From: Propionibacteriaceae bacterium UBA6122
GTDB lineage: Bacteria; Actinomycetota; Actinomycetes; Propionibacteriales; Propionibacteriaceae
Length of the DNA: 64,000 nt
Assembly: GCA_002428365.1 (NCBI GenBank)
Contig: DIVW01000040.1
Coordinates: forward strand, 560-64,559
Reading direction: 5' to 3'
In this document: positions 37,801 through 45,061 of the stretch, piece after piece
How positions within the stretch are numbered: the first letter of the stretch is position 1
Layout of the letters: each line of letters begins with the position of its first letter
Translations under genes and position numbers: made by a program
Notes under the pieces: generated by a model
The model's database searches: none
Seen by the model: the letters and a program-made list of their open reading frames with translations, nothing else
Told to the model about the DNA's origin: nothing

Positions 37801-38376
37801 GGTCGGCGGGAAGACATCAATCAGGCCACCCCGGACGCAGAACTCACCGCGGCGTTCCACCAAATCAACCCGGACGTAGGCCGCATCGACCAGACCCTGA
37901 GCAACCTCATCGATGTCGTAGTCGCGGCCGGTGACTAGTTGCACCGGCAATAGGTCGGCCAGACCCTTGACCTGCGGCTGCAGTACCGCTCGCACCGGCG
38001 CCACAATCACCGAAGGTGGCGGCTCCGGGTCGTTACCCGCCAGGCGCCGCAACAATGCCAACCGGCGTCCAACGGTGTCCGAACGCGGGCTCAGCCGCTC
38101 GTGGGGCAGCGTCTCCCAGGCCGGGTAGTAGGCCACCTTGTCGGCGCCAATCAACGAGGTCAGGGCCGTCACCGCAGCTTCGGCTTCGCGGAAAGTGGAG
38201 GTAATTAGCAGCACCGGGCGTTCAGCCTGGGCCGAGAGTGCGGCGACGAAGACCGGACGCACCGCCTCTGGCAGCGTCAAGTCGAGGGCTGCCAGGCGCC
38301 CGGAGCGGCAATCGGCGATGGCTTCGGCCAGCACCGGCTCACTGCCGACAAAGTCCACCAGCCCGCTCAGGATCAC
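34801..38376 (-). CDS. mfd: transcription-repair coupling factor
   Basis: Mfd removes RNA polymerase stalled at lesions and recruits UvrA. The 1191-residue protein has the full order: UvrB-homologous N-terminal part, the RNA-polymerase-interacting domain (LSPGDAVVHEVNGVGRYVEM), the RecG-like translocase with GDVGYGKTEIAVRAAF (Walker A) and DEEQRFGVEHKE, helicase motif RGRVGRGRDRGYAYF, and a C-terminal TRCF domain. TAAAGT ends exactly six bases before the GTG at 38376, supporting that start and a leaderless mRNA. Confidence 0.97.
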   Translation of the reverse strand: MILSGLVDFVGSEPVLAEAIADCRSGRLAALDLTLPEAVRPVFVAALSAQAERPVLLITSTFREAEAAVTALTSLIGADKVAYYPAWETLPHERLSPRSDTVGRRLALLRRLAGNDPEPPPSVIVAPVRAVLQPQVKGLADLLPVQLVTGRDYDIDEVAQGLVDAAYVRVDLVERRGEFCVRGGLIDVFPPTEEHPVRVDFFGDTVEEIRPFSVADQRSGEVTLDAVIASPCRELLLTDQVRARAAALATTHHNEPGNLAEMFERIAAGHAVDGMESLAPVLTDGLELLIDVMAANAQILLSDPERIRSRAHELVATSEEFLNASWAAAAEGGKAPIDLGAAAYQSLADVRAHALELGQSWWSLSAFAAAEDDQIEVRATDLSTVRSRLVPASEAPVWRGDTEAALAAIKEAVRAGHHAVLVAESAGLAERMAEVLAAADIPVAKPTELIQAPKANLVTVVRGGLRHGFSLPAIGLDVFTAADLSGQRDRDPSATKMPARRKNQIDPLELSPGDAVVHEVNGVGRYVEMVQRTVQGATREYLVLDYAPSKRGQPGDRLYVPMDQLHLVTRYVGGESPTLDKLGGGDWAKRKSRARKAVREIAAELIKLYAARKASRGYAFSADTVWQGELEDAFAYVETPDQLSAVGEVKQDMEQIVPMDRLICGDVGYGKTEIAVRAAFKAVMDGKQVAVLVPTTLLVQQHQATFADRYAGFPVTVASLSRFQSDAEKKKIVEGLAAGGVDVVVGTHSLISSAVEFKDLGLVIIDEEQRFGVEHKEALKKLRLNVDVLAMSATPIPRTLEMAITGIREMSVIATPPEERHPVLTFAGPYDTNQVRAAIRRELAREGQAFYIHNRVQSIEKTAQMIAELVPEARVAVAHGQMNEHALEQVMIDFWERRADVLVCTTIVEAGLDISTANTLLIERADLLGLAQLHQLRGRVGRGRDRGYAYFLYPPEKPLTETAHDRLATMAAHTDLGAGMAIAMKDLEIRGAGNLLGGQQSGHIAEVGFDLYIRLVGEAVAEFRGEEAEPEPEMKIELPVDAHLPTDYVESERLRLEMYKRLAAVNAEADITAVREELLDRYGPLPTPAEALLLVASFRLEARRRGLHEIVMAGAMVRFAPVDLPDSAEMRAARLYPGSQLRKAAGHLLVPRPMTRPITGQPIVDSELLDWARKLLSDIFTVAPVRTGGAS

Positions 38377-38591
38377 CGGATCACTTTACTTGGCTAGGGC
38401 TGGGCAACCTATCTGGGCGCGGACATGCGAAATCCGGCGAGCAAACCACCGCAATCCCCCTCGCGGTGGAGCCCGCCGGACTCCTCGATCACCGCACCTC
38501 CAGCCCAAGGCGGACGGCGACCGACCAAAATGCCGACCCGCCAGGGCCGAACCTCCGTCCGGCTGGCTGGCGGCACCAGGTCTTAGCGGTA

Positions 38592-38696
38592 GAGGGCTGT
38601 CGAACGCATCCGACCAGGTTCCGTCCCGATCCTTTCGGTCCGGACGTCGGAGTGCAGGCGTCCGGTCCGAGGTCGGTCATGCGTTCGACTTCCCTC
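38592..38696. ncRNA. candidate structured RNA (105-base imperfect hairpin)
   Basis: GAGGG (38592-38596) pairs with CCCTC (38692-38696). After a 2x2 loop, GTCGAACGCAT (38599-38609) pairs with ATGCGTTCGAC (38679-38689), and CCGACC (38610-38615) with GGTCGG (38671-38676). A large one-sided loop follows, then GGTCCGGACG (38637-38646) pairs with CGTCCGGTCC (38659-38668) with one T-T mismatch. The rod-like shape with an internal bubble recalls 6S/Ms1-type RNAs, but no sequence signature of a known family is seen. Confidence 0.4.
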
Positions 38697-38913
38697 AACC
38701 CTCGATGTCGAAGCCTCTCGTCCCGCCGGTACCAAGGGTGTGGAGTGTCTGAGTCGGCGCCAGCTGCGAACACCCCGGCTGGGTGCCGACTGCTGGTGGC
38801 GGTGGGAATCGCCCTCGCCTGCTCGTCTACTGCCTGTTCCCTTGGCCGCCCGCAGGCTCACAGAGCCTCCGATCAACCACCTGCATTCTATTCATGAGTA
38901 TGAATGAGAAAAT

Positions 38914-38936
38914 AGTCACCTATTAGGGTGACTTTT
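38914..38936. terminator. terminator, U-rich on both strands
   Basis: AGTCACC (38914-38920) pairs with GGTGACT (38927-38933), followed by TTTT on the plus strand and by TATTTTC on the minus strand. It can end both the leftward pth message and a possible rightward RNA from the mfd-pth gap. Confidence 0.75.
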
Positions 38937-38991
38937 GATTTGTCCCCCATTGGAGGGACATTCCATAGCGATTATTTGGGTCTGCACAGAA

Positions 38992-39591
38992 TCAGGAGTT
39001 GAACTGATTCTGAGCGGCCTCCAGGCCGTCGGTCAGCAGGCACTGGGCCGCGTCGGCAGCACGAGCGATCTCGGTGGCCAGATCGGCTGCGACAACGCTT
39101 GGGAACGGCGCCAGCACGAACTCGGCCGGGTCCTGACGCCCAGGCGGACGTCCGATGCCGAACCGCAGTCTTGGGAATTCACCAGTACCCAGGCTTTGTC
39201 TAATCGATTTCAGACCGTTGTGGCCGTTGTCGCCACCGCCGAACTTCAAACGCAGCTGCCCGAAGTCGAGGTCAAGTTCATCGTGGATCACCAGCAGATT
39301 CACCGGTTTGATCTTGTAGTAGGCCGACGCCTTGGCTACCGCCAGCCCGGACTCGTTCATGAAGGTGCGCGATTTCACCAATACCACCTGACTCGCCTCC
39401 GCACCCACCGCACCGATGCCAGCTGCGGTCACCCGGGTCTGGGCGGTCTCGGCGCGCAAAGTCAGCGACCTCGAGAACTTCACCCCGGCCCGGCGGGCCA
39501 ACTCTTCGACTACCAAATAGCCGATGTTGTGCCGATGAGATGCGTAGGTCGGGCCCGGATTACCGAGCCCGACCACCAGCCAGTTCGCCAT
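38992..39591 (-). CDS. pth: peptidyl-tRNA hydrolase
   Basis: Pth releases peptides from stalled peptidyl-tRNAs. The 199-residue protein shows VVGLGNPGPTYASHRHNIGYLV at the start (catalytic His), KSRTFMNESG and VIHDELDLDFGQLRLK with GGDNGHNGLKSI. The stop codon lies inside a perfect nine-base-stem hairpin (38987-39012), an unusual overlap that may serve as part of termination. Downstream partner of rplY, 12 bases apart. Confidence 0.97.
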   Translation of the reverse strand: MANWLVVGLGNPGPTYASHRHNIGYLVVEELARRAGVKFSRSLTLRAETAQTRVTAAGIGAVGAEASQVVLVKSRTFMNESGLAVAKASAYYKIKPVNLLVIHDELDLDFGQLRLKFGGGDNGHNGLKSIRQSLGTGEFPRLRFGIGRPPGRQDPAEFVLAPFPSVVAADLATEIARAADAAQCLLTDGLEAAQNQFNS

Positions 39592-39603
39592 TTCGCGAGC
39601 CGA

Positions 39604-40233
39604 TCAGGCCTCTTCGGCAGGTGCGGTCGACTCAGCCGCGGGAGCTGCCTCGCTGGAGGTAGCCGAAGCCAGTTCAGCGTCCAGCGACTCCTGAGACTGC
39701 GTGGCCGAGATCGACAGGATCAGGTCAGTCAGCTCACCGGCGAATACCGCACCCGCTGGGAGCTTTAGATCACCGGCGGTGATGCTGTCGCCGATCTGCA
39801 GACCGGCGATGTCAACTTCGACCTCGGTCGGAATGTTGGTGGCTTCAACCTCGAGGGTGATGGTCTGCTGATCCATCAGCACCATGCGGTCGCTCGGGTG
39901 ATCGCCCACGACCACCAGTGCCACCTCAACGGAGACCTTTTCGCCCTTGCGGACGATCACAAGGTCGAGGTGCTCGATTTCGGGACGGATCGGGTGGCGC
40001 TGCACCTGCTTGGCCAGTGCCAACTGCGACTTGCCGCCGTCGACGGAGATGTTCAACACCGCGTTGGCCACCCGCAGCGCCAGCGACAGCTCATGCGCCG
40101 GCAGCGAAAGGTGCACCGGATCAGTGCCATGGCCGTAAATGACAGCCGGCACCAGGCCGGCACGGCGGGTACGACGGGCGGCACCCTTGCCGAATTCAGT
40201 GCGCGATACCGCGGCGATCTTGTTCTGGGACAC
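39604..40233 (-). CDS. rplY: 50S ribosomal protein L25 (general stress protein Ctc form)
   Basis: L25 binds 5S rRNA in the large subunit. This 209-residue version is the long Ctc type: an N-terminal L25 domain (TEFGKGAARRTRRAGLVPAVIYGHG) plus a C-terminal beta domain (VEVDIAGLQIGDSITAGDLKLPAGA) and an Ala/Glu-rich acidic tail. GTG start at 40233 with GAGGAGA upstream. First gene of an rplY-pth unit. Confidence 0.96.
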   Translation of the reverse strand: MSQNKIAAVSRTEFGKGAARRTRRAGLVPAVIYGHGTDPVHLSLPAHELSLALRVANAVLNISVDGGKSQLALAKQVQRHPIRPEIEHLDLVIVRKGEKVSVEVALVVVGDHPSDRMVLMDQQTITLEVEATNIPTEVEVDIAGLQIGDSITAGDLKLPAGAVFAGELTDLILSISATQSQESLDAELASATSSEAAPAAESTAPAEEA

Positions 40234-40422
40234 TGCTCAGCTCTCCTCAACCTCGTTCAAAGACTCACAGTCGACCAGGGAGGACCAACGCGGGCGGCAC
40301 AAACCGCCTCGCCATGTCGATCACGGGCGAACAACCCCTCGCCTAGGCAACTCGGAGAAGCTTACCGCCTACCGTGGCCTGCCAGAAAATCAGCCCGCCC
40401 CCACACCGTCCCAACCTCACAC

Positions 40423-40490
40423 GCTTTGCGCCCCTTAGCTCGCTTTGCGCCTGCTGTAGGAGGCGCAAAGCTGCTTTAGAGGCGCAAAGC
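40423..40490. repeat. 68-base hairpin element, left copy
   Basis: Starts GCTTTGCGCCCCTTAG and ends AGAGGCGCAAAGC. Two arms of about 29 bases, each carrying two GCTTTGCGCC-type blocks, fold back on one another around a ten-base loop. The copy at 41510-41577 is the same length, same orientation and 57 of 68 bases identical by my count. The last five codons of the nuclease-like gene lie inside this copy. Confidence 0.85.
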
Positions 40491-41384
40491 CGAGGCTGCG
40501 GCGCGTCGGAAGGCAGCCTCAATACGCGTCCTGAGTTGGGATGGATCGCCAAGCTCGTCCATTCCCCAGCGGACGACGTCCCAGCCCAGTGATCGCAGAT
40601 CCTGTTCTCGGCGTTTCTCCGCCATCACCACGTCAGCCACTGTGCGGGAGTCTTCGAGCGAACCGTCGTATTTCACGCGGCCGTCGAATTCTCCCAGGAC
40701 ACCCAACTCGGGCCAGGCAAAGTCACAGCGATAGTAGAAATGCGGGCCCACTACCGGGTATTGCAGCACCGGCATGGGCAGGCCCAGTCGCCAGATAATC
40801 AGTCGACTCAACGACTCGCCGTAGCTCTCACTGAGCGGATTGGCTAGTTCGGCGACCAGCCGAGCGCGGCGCATGCCAGGTCGTCCGGGCCAGCGTTCGA
40901 TCTGCTCCAGGAGTTCTTCGGCACAGACACCGGCGGCAAGCGCAGAGTCGGCAGCCGCCAGTCCGTAGGCTGCCGTGCCGCGCCGCGCCATGTCGATCAC
41001 GGTTCGCGCCGCACAGGTTGCTCGGTGACCGCCGACTTCGACTACATCAGAGTCGAGGAAGGCAGCCTTCAACTCGTGCAATTCCGGGCCTAGATGCCCG
41101 CCCCCATTCGAGTTTCGAGATATCCACACCTTCGCCAGCGCAGACCGCGGCACCGCATACCCGTGGAGCACCCCGGCGGTGAAATGGCTCAAGACTGCGT
41201 CCGTCCCGAGTTGGGGCACCGTCGCGGCGATCAAGGACCGGTGCTTCTCCAGGTCGCCTGTGGGATCGTCATCGCTATAGCCACCGCGGCGCAGCCGGTG
41301 AAGCTCACCGGTTCGCACCAGTCGTCTGATCGCATCGTTGCCGATGCCGTCCCGGTACAACTCCTTGGTCTGGTGAACTCCCAT
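40476..41384 (-). CDS. AbiEi-like/DUF559 (Vsr-like) endonuclease-fold protein
   Basis: A 302-residue protein. The N-terminal part resembles AbiEi-type antitoxin winged helices (RRLVRTGELHRLRRGGY, residues 15-35), and the C-terminal part is a DUF559/Vsr-like PD-(D/E)xK fold with Asp in RCDFAWPEL, EFDGRVKYDG and a final EKRREQDLRSLGWDVVRW. Candidate active-site residues D, E and K are present. No AbiEii toxin gene is adjacent. ATG at 41384 chosen; the frame extends to 41435. It interrupts the rplY-prs neighbourhood and lies between two copies of a 68-base hairpin, suggesting a mobile or selfish unit. Confidence 0.82.
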   Translation of the reverse strand: MGVHQTKELYRDGIGNDAIRRLVRTGELHRLRRGGYSDDDPTGDLEKHRSLIAATVPQLGTDAVLSHFTAGVLHGYAVPRSALAKVWISRNSNGGGHLGPELHELKAAFLDSDVVEVGGHRATCAARTVIDMARRGTAAYGLAAADSALAAGVCAEELLEQIERWPGRPGMRRARLVAELANPLSESYGESLSRLIIWRLGLPMPVLQYPVVGPHFYYRCDFAWPELGVLGEFDGRVKYDGSLEDSRTVADVVMAEKRREQDLRSLGWDVVRWGMDELGDPSQLRTRIEAAFRRAAASALRL

Positions 41385-41509
41385 CCTGCAAGTGGAGCGT
41401 CGCCCGCCACCAATCCGCCAGAGCCCTTCGGCCAACTATGGATAACCCGTTCAGTTATCCACATTCGAATCGCCGCCTCACAGGCCGATCGTCGACTCCC
41501 CGATCCCTG

Positions 41510-41577
41510 CTTTGCGCCCCTTACCGCGCTTTGCGCCCGCTACAGCACGCGCAAAGCCGCTTAAGGGGCGCAAGGCG
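41510..41577. repeat. 68-base hairpin element, right copy
   Basis: Starts GCTTTGCGCCCCTTACC and ends GGGGCGCAAGGC; the arms CGCTTTGCGC and GCGCAAAGC plus the outer blocks form a long imperfect stem. It is a direct repeat of the element at 40423-40490 with 11 differences, and lies between the nuclease-like gene and the prs stop. Confidence 0.85.
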
Positions 41578-41633
41578 GGCGGGGACGGGGACGGGTCTGC
41601 GCGGACGGACGCCGGAAGCGCGCGTTGGGGCGA

Positions 41634-42608
41634 TCAGTGGCCGCCGAACAAGGAGGCCACCGAGCCCTCCTCGAAGACCGCCTGAATGGCCTGAGCCAAC
41701 AGCGGCGCCATTGAGAGCACCGTCAGCTTCGGCACGTTGATGCCATCCGGAAGGGGCAGCGTGTTGGTGACGATGACCTCTTCGAACTCCGATTCGTTGA
41801 GCCGGCGTCCGGCTGGTCCGGAAAGGATCGGATGCGTCGCGGCGGCGATCACCTTCTTCGCCCCGGCAGCCTTCAAGGCGGTGGCGGCCTGGCAGATGGT
41901 GCCAGCGGTATCGATCATGTCGTCAACCAGCAGACAGACCCGGCCGTTCACATCGCCGACAACCTCGCCGACCGCCACCTCGTTGGCCTTGTTGGGGTCG
42001 CGACGCTTATGGATGATCGCCAACGGCGAGCCCAGGTCATCCGACCACATGTCGGCCAGGCGCACCCGGCCAGCATCCGGCGAGACCACCGTCATCTCGG
42101 AGGTGTCGTAGTTCGCCTTCACGTACTCCGCCAGCACCGGCAGGGCCAACAGGTGGTCCACCGGGCCGTCGAAGAAGCCTTGGATCTGGGCGGCGTGGAG
42201 ATCAACCGACATCACTCGATTGGCGCCCGCCGCCTTGTACAAATCGGCCACCAGGCGGGCCGAGATCGGCTCGCGGCCGGCATGCTTTTTGTCTTGACGG
42301 CCGTAGGGGTAGAACGGCGAAACCACGGTGATGCGCCGAGCCGAGGCCCGTTTCAGCGCGTCGATCATGATCAACTGCTCCATCAGCCACTCGTTTACCG
42401 GGGCCGGATGAGACTGCATCACGAACGCGTCCGCGCCCCGCACTGACTCCTCAAAGCGGACGTAGATCTCGGAGTTGGCATAGGTCAACGACCGGGTGGG
42501 CACCAGTTCGGTACCCAGCATGGCGGCCACCTCCTCGGCCAACTCGGGAAAGGCGCGCCCGGTGCAGATCATCAGGTGCTTCTCGGTGGCCCGTTTGAGA
42601 CCGCTCAC
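41634..42608 (-). CDS. prs: ribose-phosphate diphosphokinase
   Basis: Makes PRPP from ribose 5-phosphate and ATP for nucleotide, histidine and tryptophan synthesis. The 324 residues include NSEIYVRFEESVRGADAF, FPYGRQDKK-type flexible loop (YPYGRQDKKHAGREPISAR), DLHAAQIQGFF and the PRPP-binding loop VCLLVDDMIDTAGTI. The GTG start overlaps the glmU stop as GTGA, a conserved pairing. Confidence 0.97.
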   Translation of the reverse strand: MSGLKRATEKHLMICTGRAFPELAEEVAAMLGTELVPTRSLTYANSEIYVRFEESVRGADAFVMQSHPAPVNEWLMEQLIMIDALKRASARRITVVSPFYPYGRQDKKHAGREPISARLVADLYKAAGANRVMSVDLHAAQIQGFFDGPVDHLLALPVLAEYVKANYDTSEMTVVSPDAGRVRLADMWSDDLGSPLAIIHKRRDPNKANEVAVGEVVGDVNGRVCLLVDDMIDTAGTICQAATALKAAGAKKVIAAATHPILSGPAGRRLNESEFEEVIVTNTLPLPDGINVPKLTVLSMAPLLAQAIQAVFEEGSVASLFGGH

Positions 42609-44083
42609 TTATCGTCCTCCTGGGCGCCTAGGCCCTGCTCCTGGGCGATCCGGGCCGAGGCCTCGGTTTTACTTCCCGGACGCTTCCGCGCCACCCAGCC
42701 CTTGATATTGCGTTGCTGACCGCGGGCCACCGCCAACTCCCCCGGCCCGACTGGCGCGGTGATGGTTGAACCGGCTGCCACATAGGCCCCCGGTGCGATG
42801 TCGACCGGAGCTACCAGCACCGAGTCACTGCCCACAAAACTGTTGTCGCCGACCGTGGTGGTCGACTTGGTCACGCCGTCATAGTTGGCGAAAATCGTGC
42901 CCGCACCGATGTTCACCCCTTCGCCCAGCACCGCATCGCCGCAGTAGGCCAGGTGGGGCACCTTGGAGCCGGCACCAATGATCGCCTTCTTGGTTTCCAC
43001 GAAGGCGCCGATCTTGCCGCCAGCGCCCAGCTCGGTACCCGGACGCAGGTAGCTGAACGGACCCACGGTCGCACCAGCGGAAATCACTGCGAGTTCAGCA
43101 TGGCTTCGGGTCACGGTTGCATTCTCGCCCACTTCGACGTCGATGAGAGTCGTGTCCGGCCCAATGACTGCCCCGCTAGCCACGGAAGTGGCACCTTCCA
43201 GCGAGGTGCCCGGCAGCAGAGTGACGTCGGGGGCCAGATCCACCCCGCCATGCACCCAGGTGGTGGCCGGATCGATCACGGTCACCCCTTCGGCCATCCA
43301 GCGGCGCAGGATGCGCCGATTCGCCTCGGCGTTGCGCTCAGCCAGCTGGATTCGGTCGTTGACCCCTTCGGTCTGGAGATGGTCGGCCAGCAGCCAACCG
43401 CCCACCCGTCCACCGGAGTTGCGCGCGTGGGTGATCACGTCGGTGAGGTAGAACTCGCCCTGAGCGTTCCCGGTGGTCAGGCTGGCGATCCCGGCGGCCA
43501 GCACCTCAGCGGCGAAGACGTAGATTCCGGAGTTGATCTCATCGATAGTCAACTCATCAGCGCCCGCATCGGCTTGCTCAACGATCCGGGACACCTGATC
43601 AGCGTCGCGAACGATTCGCCCATAGCCGGTCGGATCGGGCACCTTGGCGGTCAGCACTGTGACCGCGTTCACTTCGCGACGATGAGCCGAGATCAACTCG
43701 GCCAGGGTTTCGCCAGCCAGCAGCGGTACGTCACCAGAGGTGACCACAACCTCACCGTCGACTTCGCCCAGAGCCGCCAATCCCGCCCGGACGGCGTCGC
43801 CGGTGCCCAGTTGCTGTTCCTGCACCGCGATCACCACATGAGGGGCCACTTCGGCCAAATGGGCACTCACTTGCTCGCGCCCATGGCCAACAACGACCAC
43901 CAGCCGTTGCGGAGTTAGTGCGTCAGCGGCGTCGACTGCCCAGGAGATCATCGACTGGCCGGCCACCTTGTGCAGCACCTTGGGGATCGCTGATTTCATC
44001 CTCGTGCCAGCACCAGCGGCCATGATGACCACGGCTGACACCGGTGTGACGCTCACGTCGGTCTCGCTCACTTGCACTCCCAT
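42605..44083 (-). CDS. glmU: bifunctional GlcNAc-1-P uridyltransferase / GlcN-1-P acetyltransferase
   Basis: GlmU makes UDP-GlcNAc for peptidoglycan. The 492-residue protein has an N-terminal pyrophosphorylase domain (VVIMAAGAGTRMKSAIPKVLH, QLGTGDAVRAG, VTSGDVPLL) and a C-terminal left-handed beta-helix of hexapeptide repeats with KTEASARIA at the tail. ATG at 44083 used; a GTG at 44071 has GGGAG five bases upstream and may be the true start. The tRNA-Gln gene lies immediately upstream. Confidence 0.97.
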   Translation of the reverse strand: MGVQVSETDVSVTPVSAVVIMAAGAGTRMKSAIPKVLHKVAGQSMISWAVDAADALTPQRLVVVVGHGREQVSAHLAEVAPHVVIAVQEQQLGTGDAVRAGLAALGEVDGEVVVTSGDVPLLAGETLAELISAHRREVNAVTVLTAKVPDPTGYGRIVRDADQVSRIVEQADAGADELTIDEINSGIYVFAAEVLAAGIASLTTGNAQGEFYLTDVITHARNSGGRVGGWLLADHLQTEGVNDRIQLAERNAEANRRILRRWMAEGVTVIDPATTWVHGGVDLAPDVTLLPGTSLEGATSVASGAVIGPDTTLIDVEVGENATVTRSHAELAVISAGATVGPFSYLRPGTELGAGGKIGAFVETKKAIIGAGSKVPHLAYCGDAVLGEGVNIGAGTIFANYDGVTKSTTTVGDNSFVGSDSVLVAPVDIAPGAYVAAGSTITAPVGPGELAVARGQQRNIKGWVARKRPGSKTEASARIAQEQGLGAQEDDK

Positions 44084-44099
44084 TACTGGTAGGCGTCCG

Positions 44100-44178
44100 C
44101 TCCCCGGGTAGGAGTCGAACCTACGTCGCTAGTCCTGATTCAAAGTCAGGCGGGCCCTGCCGGCAGACCAACCGGGGA
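44100..44178 (-). tRNA. tRNA-Gln(TTG)
   Basis: Acceptor TCCCCGG pairs with CCGGGGA, discriminator G; anticodon stem CCTGA/TCAGG holds loop CTTTGAA (anticodon TTG); T arm GTAGG-TTCGACT-CCTAC. The variable loop is nine bases, slightly longer than usual, and CCA is not encoded. A glutamine tRNA beside glmU is also present in mycobacteria. Confidence 0.95.
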
Positions 44179-44327
44179 AAGATCGTCAGTAGACGACTTC
44201 GGCCAACTTTACGGGCCTGAAGGCACTAGCCGCACATCGAGCTGAGAATCGGACCAGATGGGCACTGGGTTGAGGCCCCTGCGCGTGGCAATTTCGCCTT
44301 GCCCCCGCCGGGGTAGACAATTGCGCC

Positions 44328-45023
44328 ATGTCCGTAACCGGCGCGAATGCGCGTGCCCGCCGCAGCCGGGTGCGTTTGACACGCAACGAGCGCCGCGAAC
44401 AACTGATCGACGTTGCGCGCGCCCTGTTCGCTGAACGGGGCCTGGAGGGCACCTCGGTAGAGGAGATCGCCGCGCACGCTGGCGTCAGCAAGCCGGTGAT
44501 CTATGAGCACTTCGGCGGGAAGGAAGGCCTCTACGCCGTCGTCGTCGACCGCGAAGTGCGCACGCTGCATGATTCGATCCGGGCGGCGATCACCACTCCG
44601 GACGCCAACCCGCGAGCCCTCATCGAACTCGGCACCATGGCGTTGTTGGACTACATCGACGACCACCCAAACGGATTCCGAATCCTGTCCCGCGATTCGT
44701 CGGCGTCCTCTCCGGACGGCTCCTTCGCCACGATCCTGTCCGATATTGCCTCCCGGGTTGAGGATCTGCTCGGCGACGAATTCGCCAAGACCGGCCTCGA
44801 TCCGGCGACCGCCCCGCTCTACTCCCAGATGTTGGTCGGGCTGGTGGCCCTGGCCGGCCAGTGGTGGATGGACACCCGCGATGAACAGGGGCTGGCCAAG
44901 CCGGTGGTCGCTGCCCACCTGGTCAATCTGGCCTGGTACGGGATGCGCAACCTCAGCTCGCGCCCCCGCCTGCTCGCGGTGCATCCCCCGCGACCAATCG
45001 TGATTGACCCAGCCTCGGCCTAA
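44328..45023 (+). CDS. TetR family transcriptional regulator
   Basis: A 231-residue repressor. After a basic extension (ARARRSRVRLTRNERREQL), the HTH reads TSVEEIAAHAGVSKPVIYEHFGGKEGLYAVVVDREV (about residues 45-80), with an all-helical ligand domain behind. GACAAT ends six bases before the ATG at 44328, consistent with a leaderless mRNA. The orthologous position next to glmU and tRNA-Gln is held by Rv1019 in mycobacteria. Likely to control itself and the following MFS gene. Confidence 0.93.
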   Translation: MSVTGANARARRSRVRLTRNERREQLIDVARALFAERGLEGTSVEEIAAHAGVSKPVIYEHFGGKEGLYAVVVDREVRTLHDSIRAAITTPDANPRALIELGTMALLDYIDDHPNGFRILSRDSSASSPDGSFATILSDIASRVEDLLGDEFAKTGLDPATAPLYSQMLVGLVALAGQWWMDTRDEQGLAKPVVAAHLVNLAWYGMRNLSSRPRLLAVHPPRPIVIDPASA

Positions 45024-45061
45024 CGCCCACGCGGGAGCGGTTTGTTGCCTATCGTGGCTTG

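Larger units (their letters stand above)
38377..38991. other. structured gene-free region between mfd and pth
   Basis: About 615 bases without a credible gene; open frames here are Arg/Pro/Ser-rich. It holds the mfd promoter on the left, a 105-base long hairpin (38592-38696), a second stem at 38752-38791, an AT-rich stretch with palindrome ATTCAT-GAGT-ATGAAT (38890-38905), a terminator (38914-38936), and hairpins TGTCCC/GGGACA (38941-38960). The AT-rich part contrasts sharply with the chromosome. Strand of any RNA is unknown. Confidence 0.65.

Noticed and set aside
38138..38897. Plus-strand frames of about 200 residues in the mfd-pth gap
   Set aside because: They are Arg/Pro/Ser-rich, overlap mfd or each other in different frames, have no ribosome site, and run through strong hairpins.
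40476..41384. Complete AbiE toxin-antitoxin pair
   Set aside because: Only an AbiEi-like protein fused to a nuclease-like fold is present; neither neighbour is an AbiEii nucleotidyltransferase.
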